The notes beneath the pieces were generated by a model. It had not been told where the DNA came from, ran no database searches, and saw nothing but the letters and a program-made list of their open reading frames with translations. Shown piece by piece: positions 38,489-46,476 of a stretch of DNA of 64,000 nucleotides. Source of the DNA: Eshraghiella crossota (lineage in GTDB: Bacteria > Bacillota > Clostridia > Lachnospirales > Lachnospiraceae); the NCBI RefSeq assembly GCF_025148445.1, contig NZ_CP102270.1, positions 2,026,001-2,090,000 of the forward strand. The letters are read 5' to 3'. The translations under genes and the position numbers were made by a program. The stretch's first letter is position 1, and every line of letters starts with the position of its first letter.

Positions 38489-39956
38489 TGTCAATTCCTC
38501 CCTCTGCTTCTTTTAAAGCATTCATTACAGCCTTAGCTTTATTAATGCATTCTTCAAATTCATTTTCGGGAACCGAATCGGCAACAATTCCTGCTCCCGA
38601 CCTTACAAACACTTTTCCGTTTTTGGCAAATGCCAGTCTTATCGCAATACATGTATCAAGATTTCCTGTGAAATCTATGTAACCTATGGCACCGCCATAA
38701 ATTCCTCTTTTATTATTTTCAAGCTCACATATAAGCTCGCAGGCCTTAAGTTTCGGTGCCCCGGAAAGCGTTCCCGCAGGCAGTATTGAATCCACTGCAT
38801 TTAAAGCATCCATATCGTCTCTTATGATACCTCTTACCGTTGAACCGATGTGCATTACATGGGAGTATCTTTGTATCTCCATATATCTTTCAACTTCAAC
38901 AGAACCGATTCTGCTTATTCTGCCTATATCGTTTCTTCCCAGATCAACAAGCATATTGTGTTCGGCAAGTTCTTTTTCGTCCTGCAGAAGTTCTTTTTCA
39001 AGTCTTAAATCTTCTTCTGTATCCGCCCCTCTTTTTCTTGTTCCTGCAAGAGGAAAAGTATGAAGCTCTCCGTTTTCAAGTTTTACAAGGGTCTCCGGTG
39101 ACGCACCTGCGATTTCCACATCATCACTTGAAAAATAAAACATATAAGGCGATGGGTTGGTTGTTCTTAGTACCCTGTAAGTGTCAAAAAGACTTCCTTC
39201 AATATCTGCCTCAACCCTGTTTGAAAGGACAATCTGGAATATGTCACCTTCAAAAATATGTCTTTTGCCCTTCTTGACCATTTCACAATACTGTTCTTTG
39301 TCAAAAAGATACCTGAAATCACTTTTAAGCTGCAATGGTCTGTTTTCTTCCATTTCACCCTCAAGCAGCAGTTTCTTCATATTTTCAAGTTCCATTACCC
39401 CTTTATTATAAGAGGTGTCAAAATTCTCTGTTCTGACATTCACAATCAGTATTATTTTCTGTCTGTAATTATCAAAACATATTATTTTGTCAAAAAGCAT
39501 AAGGTCAACGTCCTTAAAGGATTCCTCGTCCTTAGCGCTTAACTTTAACGAAGGCTCACTGTATTTTATATAATCGTAAGAAAAATATCCTACCAGTCCG
39601 CCTGCAAAAGGTGGAAGGCCTTCAAGTACAGGTGTTTTATTGTCTTTGATGATTTTTCTTATATATTCCATGGGATGGGTCACTTTTTCGATAATCTCAA
39701 ATCCGCTTTTTATTTTTAAAACTCCATCCTGGCAGGTAAGTTCAAGTGTAGGGTCGAATCCCAAAAAAGTATATCTTCCCCACTTCTTATCTGCCTCAGC
39801 GCTTTCTAACATAAAACAGTGATGGCTTACTTTCTTAAGTCTTTTCACTGCCATAACAGGTGTTACCATATCGGAATTAAGTTCCATGGTTACAGGAATT
39901 CTCTTATAATCGCCTGTTGCAATAATTTTCTTAGCTTCCTCCGGTGTCGGATACAT
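38469..39956 (-). CDS. trpE: Anthranilate synthase component I
   Basis: Makes anthranilate from chorismate with TrpG. 495 residues. The N-terminal feedback region has LLESAEADKKWGRYTFLG (the LLES tryptophan-binding motif). The chorismate domain shows GDIFQIVLSNR, SPYMFYF, HTFPLAGTRKRG, DLGRNDIGR and PAGTLSGAPK. It is the first gene of the operon behind the Trp T-box. Confidence 0.98.
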   Translation of the reverse strand: MYPTPEEAKKIIATGDYKRIPVTMELNSDMVTPVMAVKRLKKVSHHCFMLESAEADKKWGRYTFLGFDPTLELTCQDGVLKIKSGFEIIEKVTHPMEYIRKIIKDNKTPVLEGLPPFAGGLVGYFSYDYIKYSEPSLKLSAKDEESFKDVDLMLFDKIICFDNYRQKIILIVNVRTENFDTSYNKGVMELENMKKLLLEGEMEENRPLQLKSDFRYLFDKEQYCEMVKKGKRHIFEGDIFQIVLSNRVEADIEGSLFDTYRVLRTTNPSPYMFYFSSDDVEIAGASPETLVKLENGELHTFPLAGTRKRGADTEEDLRLEKELLQDEKELAEHNMLVDLGRNDIGRISRIGSVEVERYMEIQRYSHVMHIGSTVRGIIRDDMDALNAVDSILPAGTLSGAPKLKACELICELENNKRGIYGGAIGYIDFTGNLDTCIAIRLAFAKNGKVFVRSGAGIVADSVPENEFEECINKAKAVMNALKEAEGGIDNDITCR

Positions 39957-39981
39957 ATTTTCCTCTCTTTCCTGTCAGGAA

Positions 39982-40255
39982 GCAATAAAAAAGCCCCTGA
40001 CAATATCATTAATATTGTCAAGGGCGAATATTCAATCCGCGGTGCCACCTTGATTCACATAAAATGTGCTCTCTTCGAGATACCAACATATCCCAGGCAA
40101 CTAACGTATGCCCTACGTCATAGAATACTAAGCCCTTAGCTGTTCACTATGCCCTCAGTGGTCCATTTGATAATCTGCGTTCAACCCAGCTCTCACCATC
40201 CCAGGCTCTCTGTGTGTGCAACAACTAACGTTATCTCCACTTCAACGGTTTAAAG
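39982..40255 (-). ncRNA. Tryptophan-specific T-box riboswitch with terminator
   Basis: On the minus strand the T-box AAGGTGGCACCGCGG (40037-40052) precedes the terminator CCTTGACAATATTAATG / ATATTGTCAGGGG with a T6 run (39986-40024). Stem I shows the usual GAGAGCCTGGGATGGTGAGAG elements, and a TGG specifier codon (40163-40165) sits in AAATGGACC just before the closing CTGAGGGC. Uncharged tRNA-Trp would stabilise the antiterminator and turn on trpE and the genes after it. Confidence 0.93.
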
Positions 40256-40274
40256 TGTTCAATTTATTTCTTAT

Positions 40275-40303
40275 AAATTACCATAGGGCACCTGTATTGT
40301 CAA
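40275..40303 (-). promoter_or_regulatory. Sigma-A promoter of the trp operon
   Basis: Perfect TTGACA (40298-40303), 17-bp spacer and TAATTT (40275-40280). The TGA stop of the upstream glycosyltransferase gene lies inside the -35 box. Confidence 0.78.
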
Positions 40304-41463
40304 TGATATTTTTTAAGATTATTATCAATTTCCACTGCCCTGTGTCTCCACAGATGGCCGCTGCATACAAGCATATGCCCCTGTTTTGCAATGTCGTCCC
40401 TATGTACTGCACTGTTTACTATGTCAGGAATCTCCTGCATATTATCAAGACTGAATCTTAGATATTCTACACCATCTTTTGCTATCTCATCTATATAGAG
40501 GGAACTGTCAGATACCACAACTGAGCCCTGTGCCATGCCATTAAAAAATCTGTCATGGACACCGTCTTTAAACCAAGGCATAATATTTACCGATACTTTG
40601 CTTCTTTTCATATATCTGAGGCATTCCAAAGAATCCCTTTGTCCTATCAGAACCAGATTTTCAGGTTTCTTACATCCGGCTTTTTCCCAGTCTTTCCCGA
40701 TAATATGTACCTTAATTCCATTTTCCGCAAGATTACATATAATCTTTTGCCTGAAATATGACCTTATATACAAGTCAATTACCATCATCTTATTAGTAAC
40801 CATAAGCATATCTTCTCTTGTAATATCAGGTATATCAGCTCTTACATGCTCCTCAATTACTTCATCTATTCCTTTGCCTGTATTGGTCTTTAAATCCTCA
40901 ATCATTGAATAACAAAATTCCCTGTTGTCCTTATCCAGCATATTTATTCTGTCTTCAAGCGGTTTGATATTCACATAATTTCCCGCAAAAAATACATCAA
41001 TATCCCTTTTTTGCCCACCTTCGTCAAGGGAAGTTCCCGCAAGAGGTAAAAAATCAACCTTCTTACCGGGATAATATCTTCTTATAAAATCCACATGCTG
41101 CCTGTCAATACAATACAGCATACAATCATTAATCATTTCCAGCTGGTCCCTGTAATAAAGAGGATGGTCAACCATGATGCAGACTTTTTTAATACCATAA
41201 TAATCCCAGACAGAAGTCTCTTTACCATCTGTTCCCTCAGCCATAAACTGGCTTTCCCCGCTTAGTCCGATAAAATTAAAAGTTATAAGTACAGCCTTTT
41301 CTCTTATGTTTTCAATAAAGTGCCTGCTCTCAAGAGGTTTTTTCATATCCCATGCAATTACGTTTTTATTTAATTCCGTATAAAATGTCTCCGCCAGCCT
41401 CTCCGAAAAAAAAGACAGTGTTTCCACCGGACCTTTTATAATTATAACGTCAGTATAATCCAT
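40300..41463 (-). CDS. CgeB-like glycosyltransferase (DUF3880-type N-terminus)
   Basis: 387 residues from ATG 41463, chosen because GGAGGGC precedes it. The frame is open further upstream, but that extension runs through a terminator and a tRNA gene. The N-terminal half (VCIMVDHPLYYRD, about 145) looks like DUF3880. The C-terminal half, with VSVNIMPWFKDGVHDRFFNGMAQGSV read in parts and VVVSDSSLYIDE, matches the CgeB-type GT4 domain. Such enzymes glycosylate spore coat or surface proteins. The target is unknown, and it has no related neighbour genes. Confidence 0.82.
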   Translation of the reverse strand: MDYTDVIIIKGPVETLSFFSERLAETFYTELNKNVIAWDMKKPLESRHFIENIREKAVLITFNFIGLSGESQFMAEGTDGKETSVWDYYGIKKVCIMVDHPLYYRDQLEMINDCMLYCIDRQHVDFIRRYYPGKKVDFLPLAGTSLDEGGQKRDIDVFFAGNYVNIKPLEDRINMLDKDNREFCYSMIEDLKTNTGKGIDEVIEEHVRADIPDITREDMLMVTNKMMVIDLYIRSYFRQKIICNLAENGIKVHIIGKDWEKAGCKKPENLVLIGQRDSLECLRYMKRSKVSVNIMPWFKDGVHDRFFNGMAQGSVVVSDSSLYIDEIAKDGVEYLRFSLDNMQEIPDIVNSAVHRDDIAKQGHMLVCSGHLWRHRAVEIDNNLKKYH

Positions 41464-41486
41464 AATATGCCCTCCGTTTACATTTA

Positions 41487-41522
41487 CAAAAAAAGTACCG
41501 GGAAATCCCATTTCCGGTACTC
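41487..41522 (-). terminator. Terminator after tRNA-Leu(UAG)
   Basis: Stem AGTACCGGAAAT / ATTTCCCGGTACT followed by T7 on the minus strand, just past the tRNA 3' end and before the glycosyltransferase gene. Confidence 0.88.
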
Positions 41523-41529
41523 TTAAAAA

Positions 41530-41611
41530 TGCGGATAACAGGAGTTGAACCTGCACGGGTGTTCCCACTAGAACCTAAATCTAGCGCGTCTGCCAATTCC
41601 GCCATATCCGC
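41530..41611 (-). tRNA. tRNA-Leu (UAG)
   Basis: Cloverleaf with acceptor GCGGATA / TATCCGC plus discriminator A, and anticodon loop TTTAGGT between CTAGA and TCTAG. A variable arm is present, as in type II tRNAs. Confidence 0.96.
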
Positions 41612-41659
41612 CCGCAGCATTTATTGACTGCTCCTATGATTATATCCTTTTTTATTATT

Positions 41660-42841
41660 TTATTCAACTGTTTTATCAGCAGCTTCATATATTGCCTGCG
41701 CAAGACTTGAAAGTGCCGCTTTATCGCTTTCCTTAACCGTGGACTTAATCGTTACAACAGGTTCAACCACTGTAATATTTTTGAAGGTATCAACAATGTT
41801 TCTCATCACTCTTGCCGCACATGGTGCCCAGGAACCGTTCTCAACCATTCCCACAGTTCTGTTCTGATAAGCCTTTGACTGCAGGCGTAAAAGGAAATCC
41901 TGCATGCAAGGGAACACCCCTCCGTCATAACTTGCGGCACAAAGAATCATTCTGTCATATCTGAAAGCATCTTCAATTACCTCTGCCATATCTTCTCTTG
42001 ATAAATCACTTACTACAACCTTATCTTCACCTGCTTTTTTAAGCATATCGGCAAGTTCATGTGCAGCCTTAGCCGTATTACCATGAATGGACGCATAAGC
42101 TATCAATACGCCTTTATTTTCAGGTTCATATCTGCTCCATGTATCATAAAGTCCTATGTAATATCCAAGATTATCTTTAAGTACAGGTCCGTGAAGCGGG
42201 CATATCATATTGACATCAAGTCCTGCTGCTTTTTTTAAGAGCTGCTGTACAGGTCCGCCGTATTTGCCTACTATGTTAAAATAATATCTTCTTGCTTCAC
42301 AAGCCCAGTCTTTATCCTTGGTAAGCTCTATCGCTCCGAATTTGCCGAAACCATCAGCCGAAAATAGAATTTTCTCGGTTGCTTCGTATGTGACCATTAC
42401 CTCAGGCCAGTGAACCATCGGTGCCATGTAAAAGACTAATTTATGTGTTCCCAGTGAAAGTTCTTCTCCTTCTTTTACGACAATGCTTCTTTCTGAAAAA
42501 TCCATGTCAAAAAACTGGGGAAGCATCTGAAATGTCTTGGCATTGCCTACAAGCTTCATATCCGGATATCTGACTGCAAGTCTTTCAATATTGGACGAAT
42601 GATCAGGTTCCAGATGTGATATCACAAGATAGTCCGGATGTCTGTCTTCAAAAACTTCTGTAAGATTACTAAACCACTCATCCGTCTTTCTTTCATCAAC
42701 AGTATCCATAACTGCAATTTTATCATCTAAAATTACGTAGGAATTATATGAAACACCATCAGGTACCAGATACTGGCTCTCAAACAAATCTATGTCAGTA
42801 TCATCAACGCCTATATATTTAACACTATCCGAAACTATCAT
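41660..42841 (-). CDS. FprA family A-type flavoprotein (flavo-diiron oxygen/NO reductase)
   Basis: 393 residues. The N-terminal metallo-beta-lactamase-like domain has the diiron motif HLEPDHSSN (near 80) and later MVHWPEVM and CPLHGPVL histidines. The C-terminal flavodoxin domain has FMN loop YASIHGNTAKAA near 255. These enzymes reduce O2 to water, or NO to N2O, in anaerobes. It begins 41 bp after agrA and could be read through from the agr operon. It has its own GAGGTAGA ribosome site. Confidence 0.96.
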   Translation of the reverse strand: MIVSDSVKYIGVDDTDIDLFESQYLVPDGVSYNSYVILDDKIAVMDTVDERKTDEWFSNLTEVFEDRHPDYLVISHLEPDHSSNIERLAVRYPDMKLVGNAKTFQMLPQFFDMDFSERSIVVKEGEELSLGTHKLVFYMAPMVHWPEVMVTYEATEKILFSADGFGKFGAIELTKDKDWACEARRYYFNIVGKYGGPVQQLLKKAAGLDVNMICPLHGPVLKDNLGYYIGLYDTWSRYEPENKGVLIAYASIHGNTAKAAHELADMLKKAGEDKVVVSDLSREDMAEVIEDAFRYDRMILCAASYDGGVFPCMQDFLLRLQSKAYQNRTVGMVENGSWAPCAARVMRNIVDTFKNITVVEPVVTIKSTVKESDKAALSSLAQAIYEAADKTVE

Positions 42842-42882
42842 TTTATCTACCTCGTTTCTAAAAATATTTTACTATAGTAACA

Positions 42883-43608
42883 TCATATGGATTTTTCCAC
42901 ATAATTTATAAATGCCTCTTTAATACTTGTATATCTGTTTCTTGATAAATATGCTACATATTTATCGCCGCAAAGATACACTGTGTTTTTGTCAATCCTT
43001 GATACATACTTAAGATTGATTATGAAACTCCGATGGCACATTACAAACATAAGCGGATTCAGTCCTATCAGAAAATCATTAATTGTTCCCATAACCCTTA
43101 TTACTTCGCCATTCTTCATATATAGTTTCAGTCTTCTTGAATCTTTCTCAACCATAACGATATTATATGTATTAACTTTGCGGTACACACAATTCCCCTC
43201 ATCAATCACAACATTAATTCTTCTCTTACACAGAATATTAAATGCATCACATATACATTTTACAATACGTTCCTGATTCAATGGTTTAGATATATATCTG
43301 AATACACAAAAGCTCATCGCATCATCCAGAAATTCAGTATGTGACGTTACATATGCTATAAGCACATCGGAATCATCCTGCTTTAATGCTCTGCCGACAC
43401 TAATCCCATCAGCCCCCGGCATCTCTATATCCAGAAAAACAAGATCCTTTTCGCCTTCATCTTCTAACAAATCTTTTCCGTTGTCATATTCGTCACATTC
43501 CAGCAGTCCCTGATAACCGCTTTTTCTCATACTTTTGAAAGCCAGTCTGATATTATCATGTAATCTCTGTCTTATGTATTCGTCATCATCACATATTATT
43601 ACTCTCAT
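42883..43608 (-). CDS. agrA: LytTR-family response regulator (AgrA-like)
   Basis: 241 residues from ATG 43608 (GGAG eight bases upstream). The receiver domain has the acidic pair DDD at 7-9, phospho-acceptor D60 in VFLDIEMPGADG, and a lysine in ISKPLNQE. The C-terminal LytTR domain has NIVMVEKDSRRLKLYM and MCHRSFIINLKYVSRI. It should bind pairs of 9-bp direct repeats. Two such pairs lie upstream of the duplicated lipoprotein genes at 49.8 and 51.3 kb. It is the last gene of the agr locus, one base after agrC. Confidence 0.92.
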   Translation of the reverse strand: MRVIICDDDEYIRQRLHDNIRLAFKSMRKSGYQGLLECDEYDNGKDLLEDEGEKDLVFLDIEMPGADGISVGRALKQDDSDVLIAYVTSHTEFLDDAMSFCVFRYISKPLNQERIVKCICDAFNILCKRRINVVIDEGNCVYRKVNTYNIVMVEKDSRRLKLYMKNGEVIRVMGTINDFLIGLNPLMFVMCHRSFIINLKYVSRIDKNTVYLCGDKYVAYLSRNRYTSIKEAFINYVEKSI

Positions 43609-43609
43609 A

Positions 43610-44896
43610 TTATTTCTCCACATACAATATTACAACTGCATGAAAGACCTTATCTTCAGGACTATAATAAGCTGAAAATTCTCCGCCGTTTTTCTTAATC
43701 GTACTCTTAATGCTCTTAAGCCCAAGACCATGCATTGTTTTATCCGGTTTGTCTGAAATAAAGTCCCCATATTTATTCTGGACAGGTTTCTTTATGCTTC
43801 TGTTCAATATATTTATATTAACATAACTGTCATTTTTTTTCTGAATAGATATATTTATAAAAGGAGACTCGCCTCCACAATTCTCTATTGCGTTATCAAG
43901 CAGGTTATATAGTATCGTAGTAATGGTCATTTCATCAATGCCTTCAATACACTTATCCCTTATATCGCAGTTCATTCTTATATTCTTTTCTTTGGCCTTT
44001 AATGTATATCTGTAAAGAATCGCACCCAGAAAAGTATTGTTGGAAATATCCTCTACGGACTTCACATCCGAATCTTCCAACAGGTTATCCAGATATTTAT
44101 TAACCTTGTCCACTTCACCGTATTCATTCATAAGCTTAAGCGTCTGAAAATGTTTTTTCATATCATGGATGAGAATTCTCATCTTCTCGTCCTTTTCCGA
44201 AGCAGTTTTTAAAAGCACTTCATCGCCTTCACGTTTCTGAATTGCAAGCTGTGCCATTCTGAGTTCTTCATTCCTCTTATTTGCCAATGAGAGCAATGAC
44301 ATAGTAAGAATCAACACTATCGAAGAAATCAACAGTGCAATAAATACCATCAAGCCTCCATTATCAATATCAGGAATTATCATCAAAACCTTGGTAAGAG
44401 CCGCATATAATACCAATATGCATAACACAATTCCGGTCGCAAGAAATCCTTCTATTTCGGCTTTTTCAGACTGTTTCCTCTTTTTCTGGAAATATACAAT
44501 TACCATTGCAACCAAAAAAAGAACAGCTCTTGCCAGTAGCATTAAAAATTTCAGATTACTGCTATACACTTCGTTCAAAAAGCCTGTATGAAAGTAATTA
44601 ATTATATTAACAATTTCCAGTTCACACAAGAAATTAACGGCAACAAGTACTGTAGCGTTAAAAAAAGAGTCTGCCGGATCACCGGAATATGCAAACCCTA
44701 ATACAAGTACCCCTGCCATAACATCCGCAAATGCGTTAAGCATGGAATTATCCGAATGGGTAAGTGCGGCACACCCGTATAATACAATATATATCAATAT
44801 ACGAATCGGAAGCTTAAACCTTGGTATATACATACACCTTGCAAATATAACCGTTACAAAAGCCTCCAGGAAATATGACATTATAATTACGTCCAT
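43610..44896 (-). CDS. agrC: AgrC-like sensor histidine kinase
   Basis: 428 residues. Five to six N-terminal membrane helices (1-205) form the peptide-sensing part. A coiled coil leads to the phospho-acceptor block ILIHDMKKHF (near 244). A GHKL ATPase domain has the N-box NLLDNAIENC (near 337) and the G-box GLGLKSIKSTIKKNGG (near 395). AAGGA ten bases before ATG 44896 supports this start. It detects the peptide made by agrD/agrB and phosphorylates the LytTR regulator. Confidence 0.92.
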   Translation of the reverse strand: MDVIIMSYFLEAFVTVIFARCMYIPRFKLPIRILIYIVLYGCAALTHSDNSMLNAFADVMAGVLVLGFAYSGDPADSFFNATVLVAVNFLCELEIVNIINYFHTGFLNEVYSSNLKFLMLLARAVLFLVAMVIVYFQKKRKQSEKAEIEGFLATGIVLCILVLYAALTKVLMIIPDIDNGGLMVFIALLISSIVLILTMSLLSLANKRNEELRMAQLAIQKREGDEVLLKTASEKDEKMRILIHDMKKHFQTLKLMNEYGEVDKVNKYLDNLLEDSDVKSVEDISNNTFLGAILYRYTLKAKEKNIRMNCDIRDKCIEGIDEMTITTILYNLLDNAIENCGGESPFINISIQKKNDSYVNINILNRSIKKPVQNKYGDFISDKPDKTMHGLGLKSIKSTIKKNGGEFSAYYSPEDKVFHAVVILYVEK

Positions 44897-44963
44897 TATT
44901 ACTTTATCCTTAATCGTTAATTATCCCAAAAATTACTAAATAATTATACATTTTTTTAGTAAA

Positions 44964-45527
44964 TCAGTCAATAATATGTGAGCCTCCTATACACGGCCAT
45001 TGTAACGATGCAGTAAGTAACATTCCCAACGTAAGAAACCTTGAAAAATACCCTATATGCATGATAAAAAGTACAAATACCACAATTAAAATAATCGTGG
45101 ACAAAATAATTGCTGTTAATTTAAAATGTATAATTCTGCCGGAGTCTATCTTCTTATCAGGAGATACAATTGGACTCAACGCATCAATGGATACAGCGCT
45201 TATAACTGCTGTAACATAATAAAATATATCGCATGATACAAAAACGCCGATTGAGAATATTGCAAGATATGACAATGTAGAAACCACAAGACACAATTTA
45301 ATACTTTTCAAGTGAAATCCTCCGCAGAAACTGCGGAGGACTACATAGGGAACTGCCATAAGTAAAGCCTCTGCCACCATCCTGAACACCATTCCCACAA
45401 CAAGTGCAATTACAAACGGTGCAAACAGAAAGACAAGGCTTCTACAGGCATAATCGTACAAATCTCTGTCTTCTGCCTGTATTACATTACTCTTTATAAG
45501 CCAATCAGTGATTTTCCCTTTTTTCAC
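44964..45527 (-). CDS. agrB: AgrB-like peptide-processing membrane protease
   Basis: 187 residues with about five membrane helices. The catalytic block RSFCGGFHLKSIKLC has His72 and Cys79 with the same seven-residue spacing as His77/Cys84 of the staphylococcal enzyme. It cuts and cyclises the AgrD precursor and helps export it. The start is GTG at 45527, inside the 3' end of agrD (23-bp overlap), so the two are translationally coupled. No ATG lies upstream of the conserved region. Confidence 0.93.
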   Translation of the reverse strand: MKKGKITDWLIKSNVIQAEDRDLYDYACRSLVFLFAPFVIALVVGMVFRMVAEALLMAVPYVVLRSFCGGFHLKSIKLCLVVSTLSYLAIFSIGVFVSCDIFYYVTAVISAVSIDALSPIVSPDKKIDSGRIIHFKLTAIILSTIILIVVFVLFIMHIGYFSRFLTLGMLLTASLQWPCIGGSHIID

Positions 45528-45660
45528 GTTCTACAACTCTTTCGTACAAATTATCAGGTGTCTTTTCCTGATATGTAATAGGTGATGAAACAGTCACCAC
45601 CTCGTTCCTGAGGACAACGTCAAGAAGTTTCTTAACTACATTTGCTGTTTTAGTTTTCAT
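45505..45660 (-). CDS. agrD: AgrD-like autoinducer peptide precursor lacking cysteine
   Basis: 51 codons, found by hand translation upstream of agrB. It has an amphipathic N-terminal helix (about 3-22, VVKKLLDVVLRNEVV). The short core SSPIT (25-29) is followed by the conserved acidic tail YQEKTPDNLYE, which matches the YQPEEPKSL-type tail of clostridial AgrD. The position normally held by Cys is Ser25, so the product would be a serine lactone, as in Staphylococcus intermedius. AAGGGTGG precedes ATG 45660. The core borders are inferred from alignment by eye. Confidence 0.82.
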   Translation of the reverse strand: MKTKTANVVKKLLDVVLRNEVVTVSSPITYQEKTPDNLYERVVEREKRENH

Positions 45661-45768
45661 ATAAACTACCACCCTTTCTAACTTTTGTAATACACATTGT
45701 AATTTATTTTTCTTCTAATGAAAAGGAAAAATTCGCTACAGATTGTGCAAAAATTGTATTTTTGTGGA

Positions 45769-46476
45769 TTATATCTTTTTGTCTCCAATCCATTTAAGAT
45801 ATGCATCTTCAACATTTTCTTCATCATCAAGGGTACAAAGGAACTTTCCGTGGTTCATAATAATAATTTCATTGGCTATCATTTCTATATCTGAAATAAT
45901 ATGTGTGGATATTAGGACAATTCTGTCTTTTGCAATACTATGGATATAATTTCTTATATTAACTCTTTCCTGCGGATCAACCCCTGCTGTCGGTTCGTCA
46001 AGAACTAACAGACTTGGATTGTTAAGAAGTGATTGTGCCAGTAAAACTCTCTGTTTCATTCCTCCTGACATCTTTTCCAATGTTTTATTGCGGAATTCAT
46101 ACATATTTACTTCATTAAGAAGTTCTTCCGTTCTGGTTTTTGCCTCTTTTTTATCAAGTCCTTTTAATCCGGCAAGATACATCATAAAAGCATAGGCCGT
46201 AAATTCACCATAATAACCCTGCTGCTGTGGCATATACCCCAGTTCATTTCTGTATTTCTTTCCCAGTCTGAGAATTTCATTTCCATTCCAGAGAATACTT
46301 CCGGAATCTCTCTTTATGTTATCTGTAATTGCATTAATTAACGTGCTTTTACCGGCACCGTTAGGTCCTAACAAACCATATATTCCATTATGAAAAGTAT
46401 AATTTATATTGTTTAACGCCTTAACGTCCTTGAACTGTTTATTTAAGTTGATAATTTCTAATTCATTTTTCATCAT
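45769..46476 (-). CDS. ABC transporter ATP-binding protein
   Basis: 235 residues. Walker A is GPNGAGKST (near 38), the signature is MSGGMKQRV, Walker B is LLVLDEPTAG and the H-loop is in ISTHIISD. It overlaps the end of the permease gene by four bases. It is the energy subunit for the large membrane protein next to it. The agr genes lie 109 bp downstream. The substrate is unknown. Confidence 0.95.
   Translation of the reverse strand: MMKNELEIINLNKQFKDVKALNNINYTFHNGIYGLLGPNGAGKSTLINAITDNIKRDSGSILWNGNEILRLGKKYRNELGYMPQQQGYYGEFTAYAFMMYLAGLKGLDKKEAKTRTEELLNEVNMYEFRNKTLEKMSGGMKQRVLLAQSLLNNPSLLVLDEPTAGVDPQERVNIRNYIHSIAKDRIVLISTHIISDIEMIANEIIIMNHGKFLCTLDDEENVEDAYLKWIGDKKI

Noticed and set aside
41464..41568. 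N-terminal extension of the CgeB-like glycosyltransferase
   Set aside because: The extension passes through a strong terminator and the 3' end of tRNA-Leu. ATG 41463 has a proper GGAGGGC site.
45721..45770. A/T-rich hairpin after the ABC ATPase gene as terminator
   Set aside because: CAAAAATACAATTTTTG can fold but has no GC pairs to speak of and no T-tract, so I do not list it.
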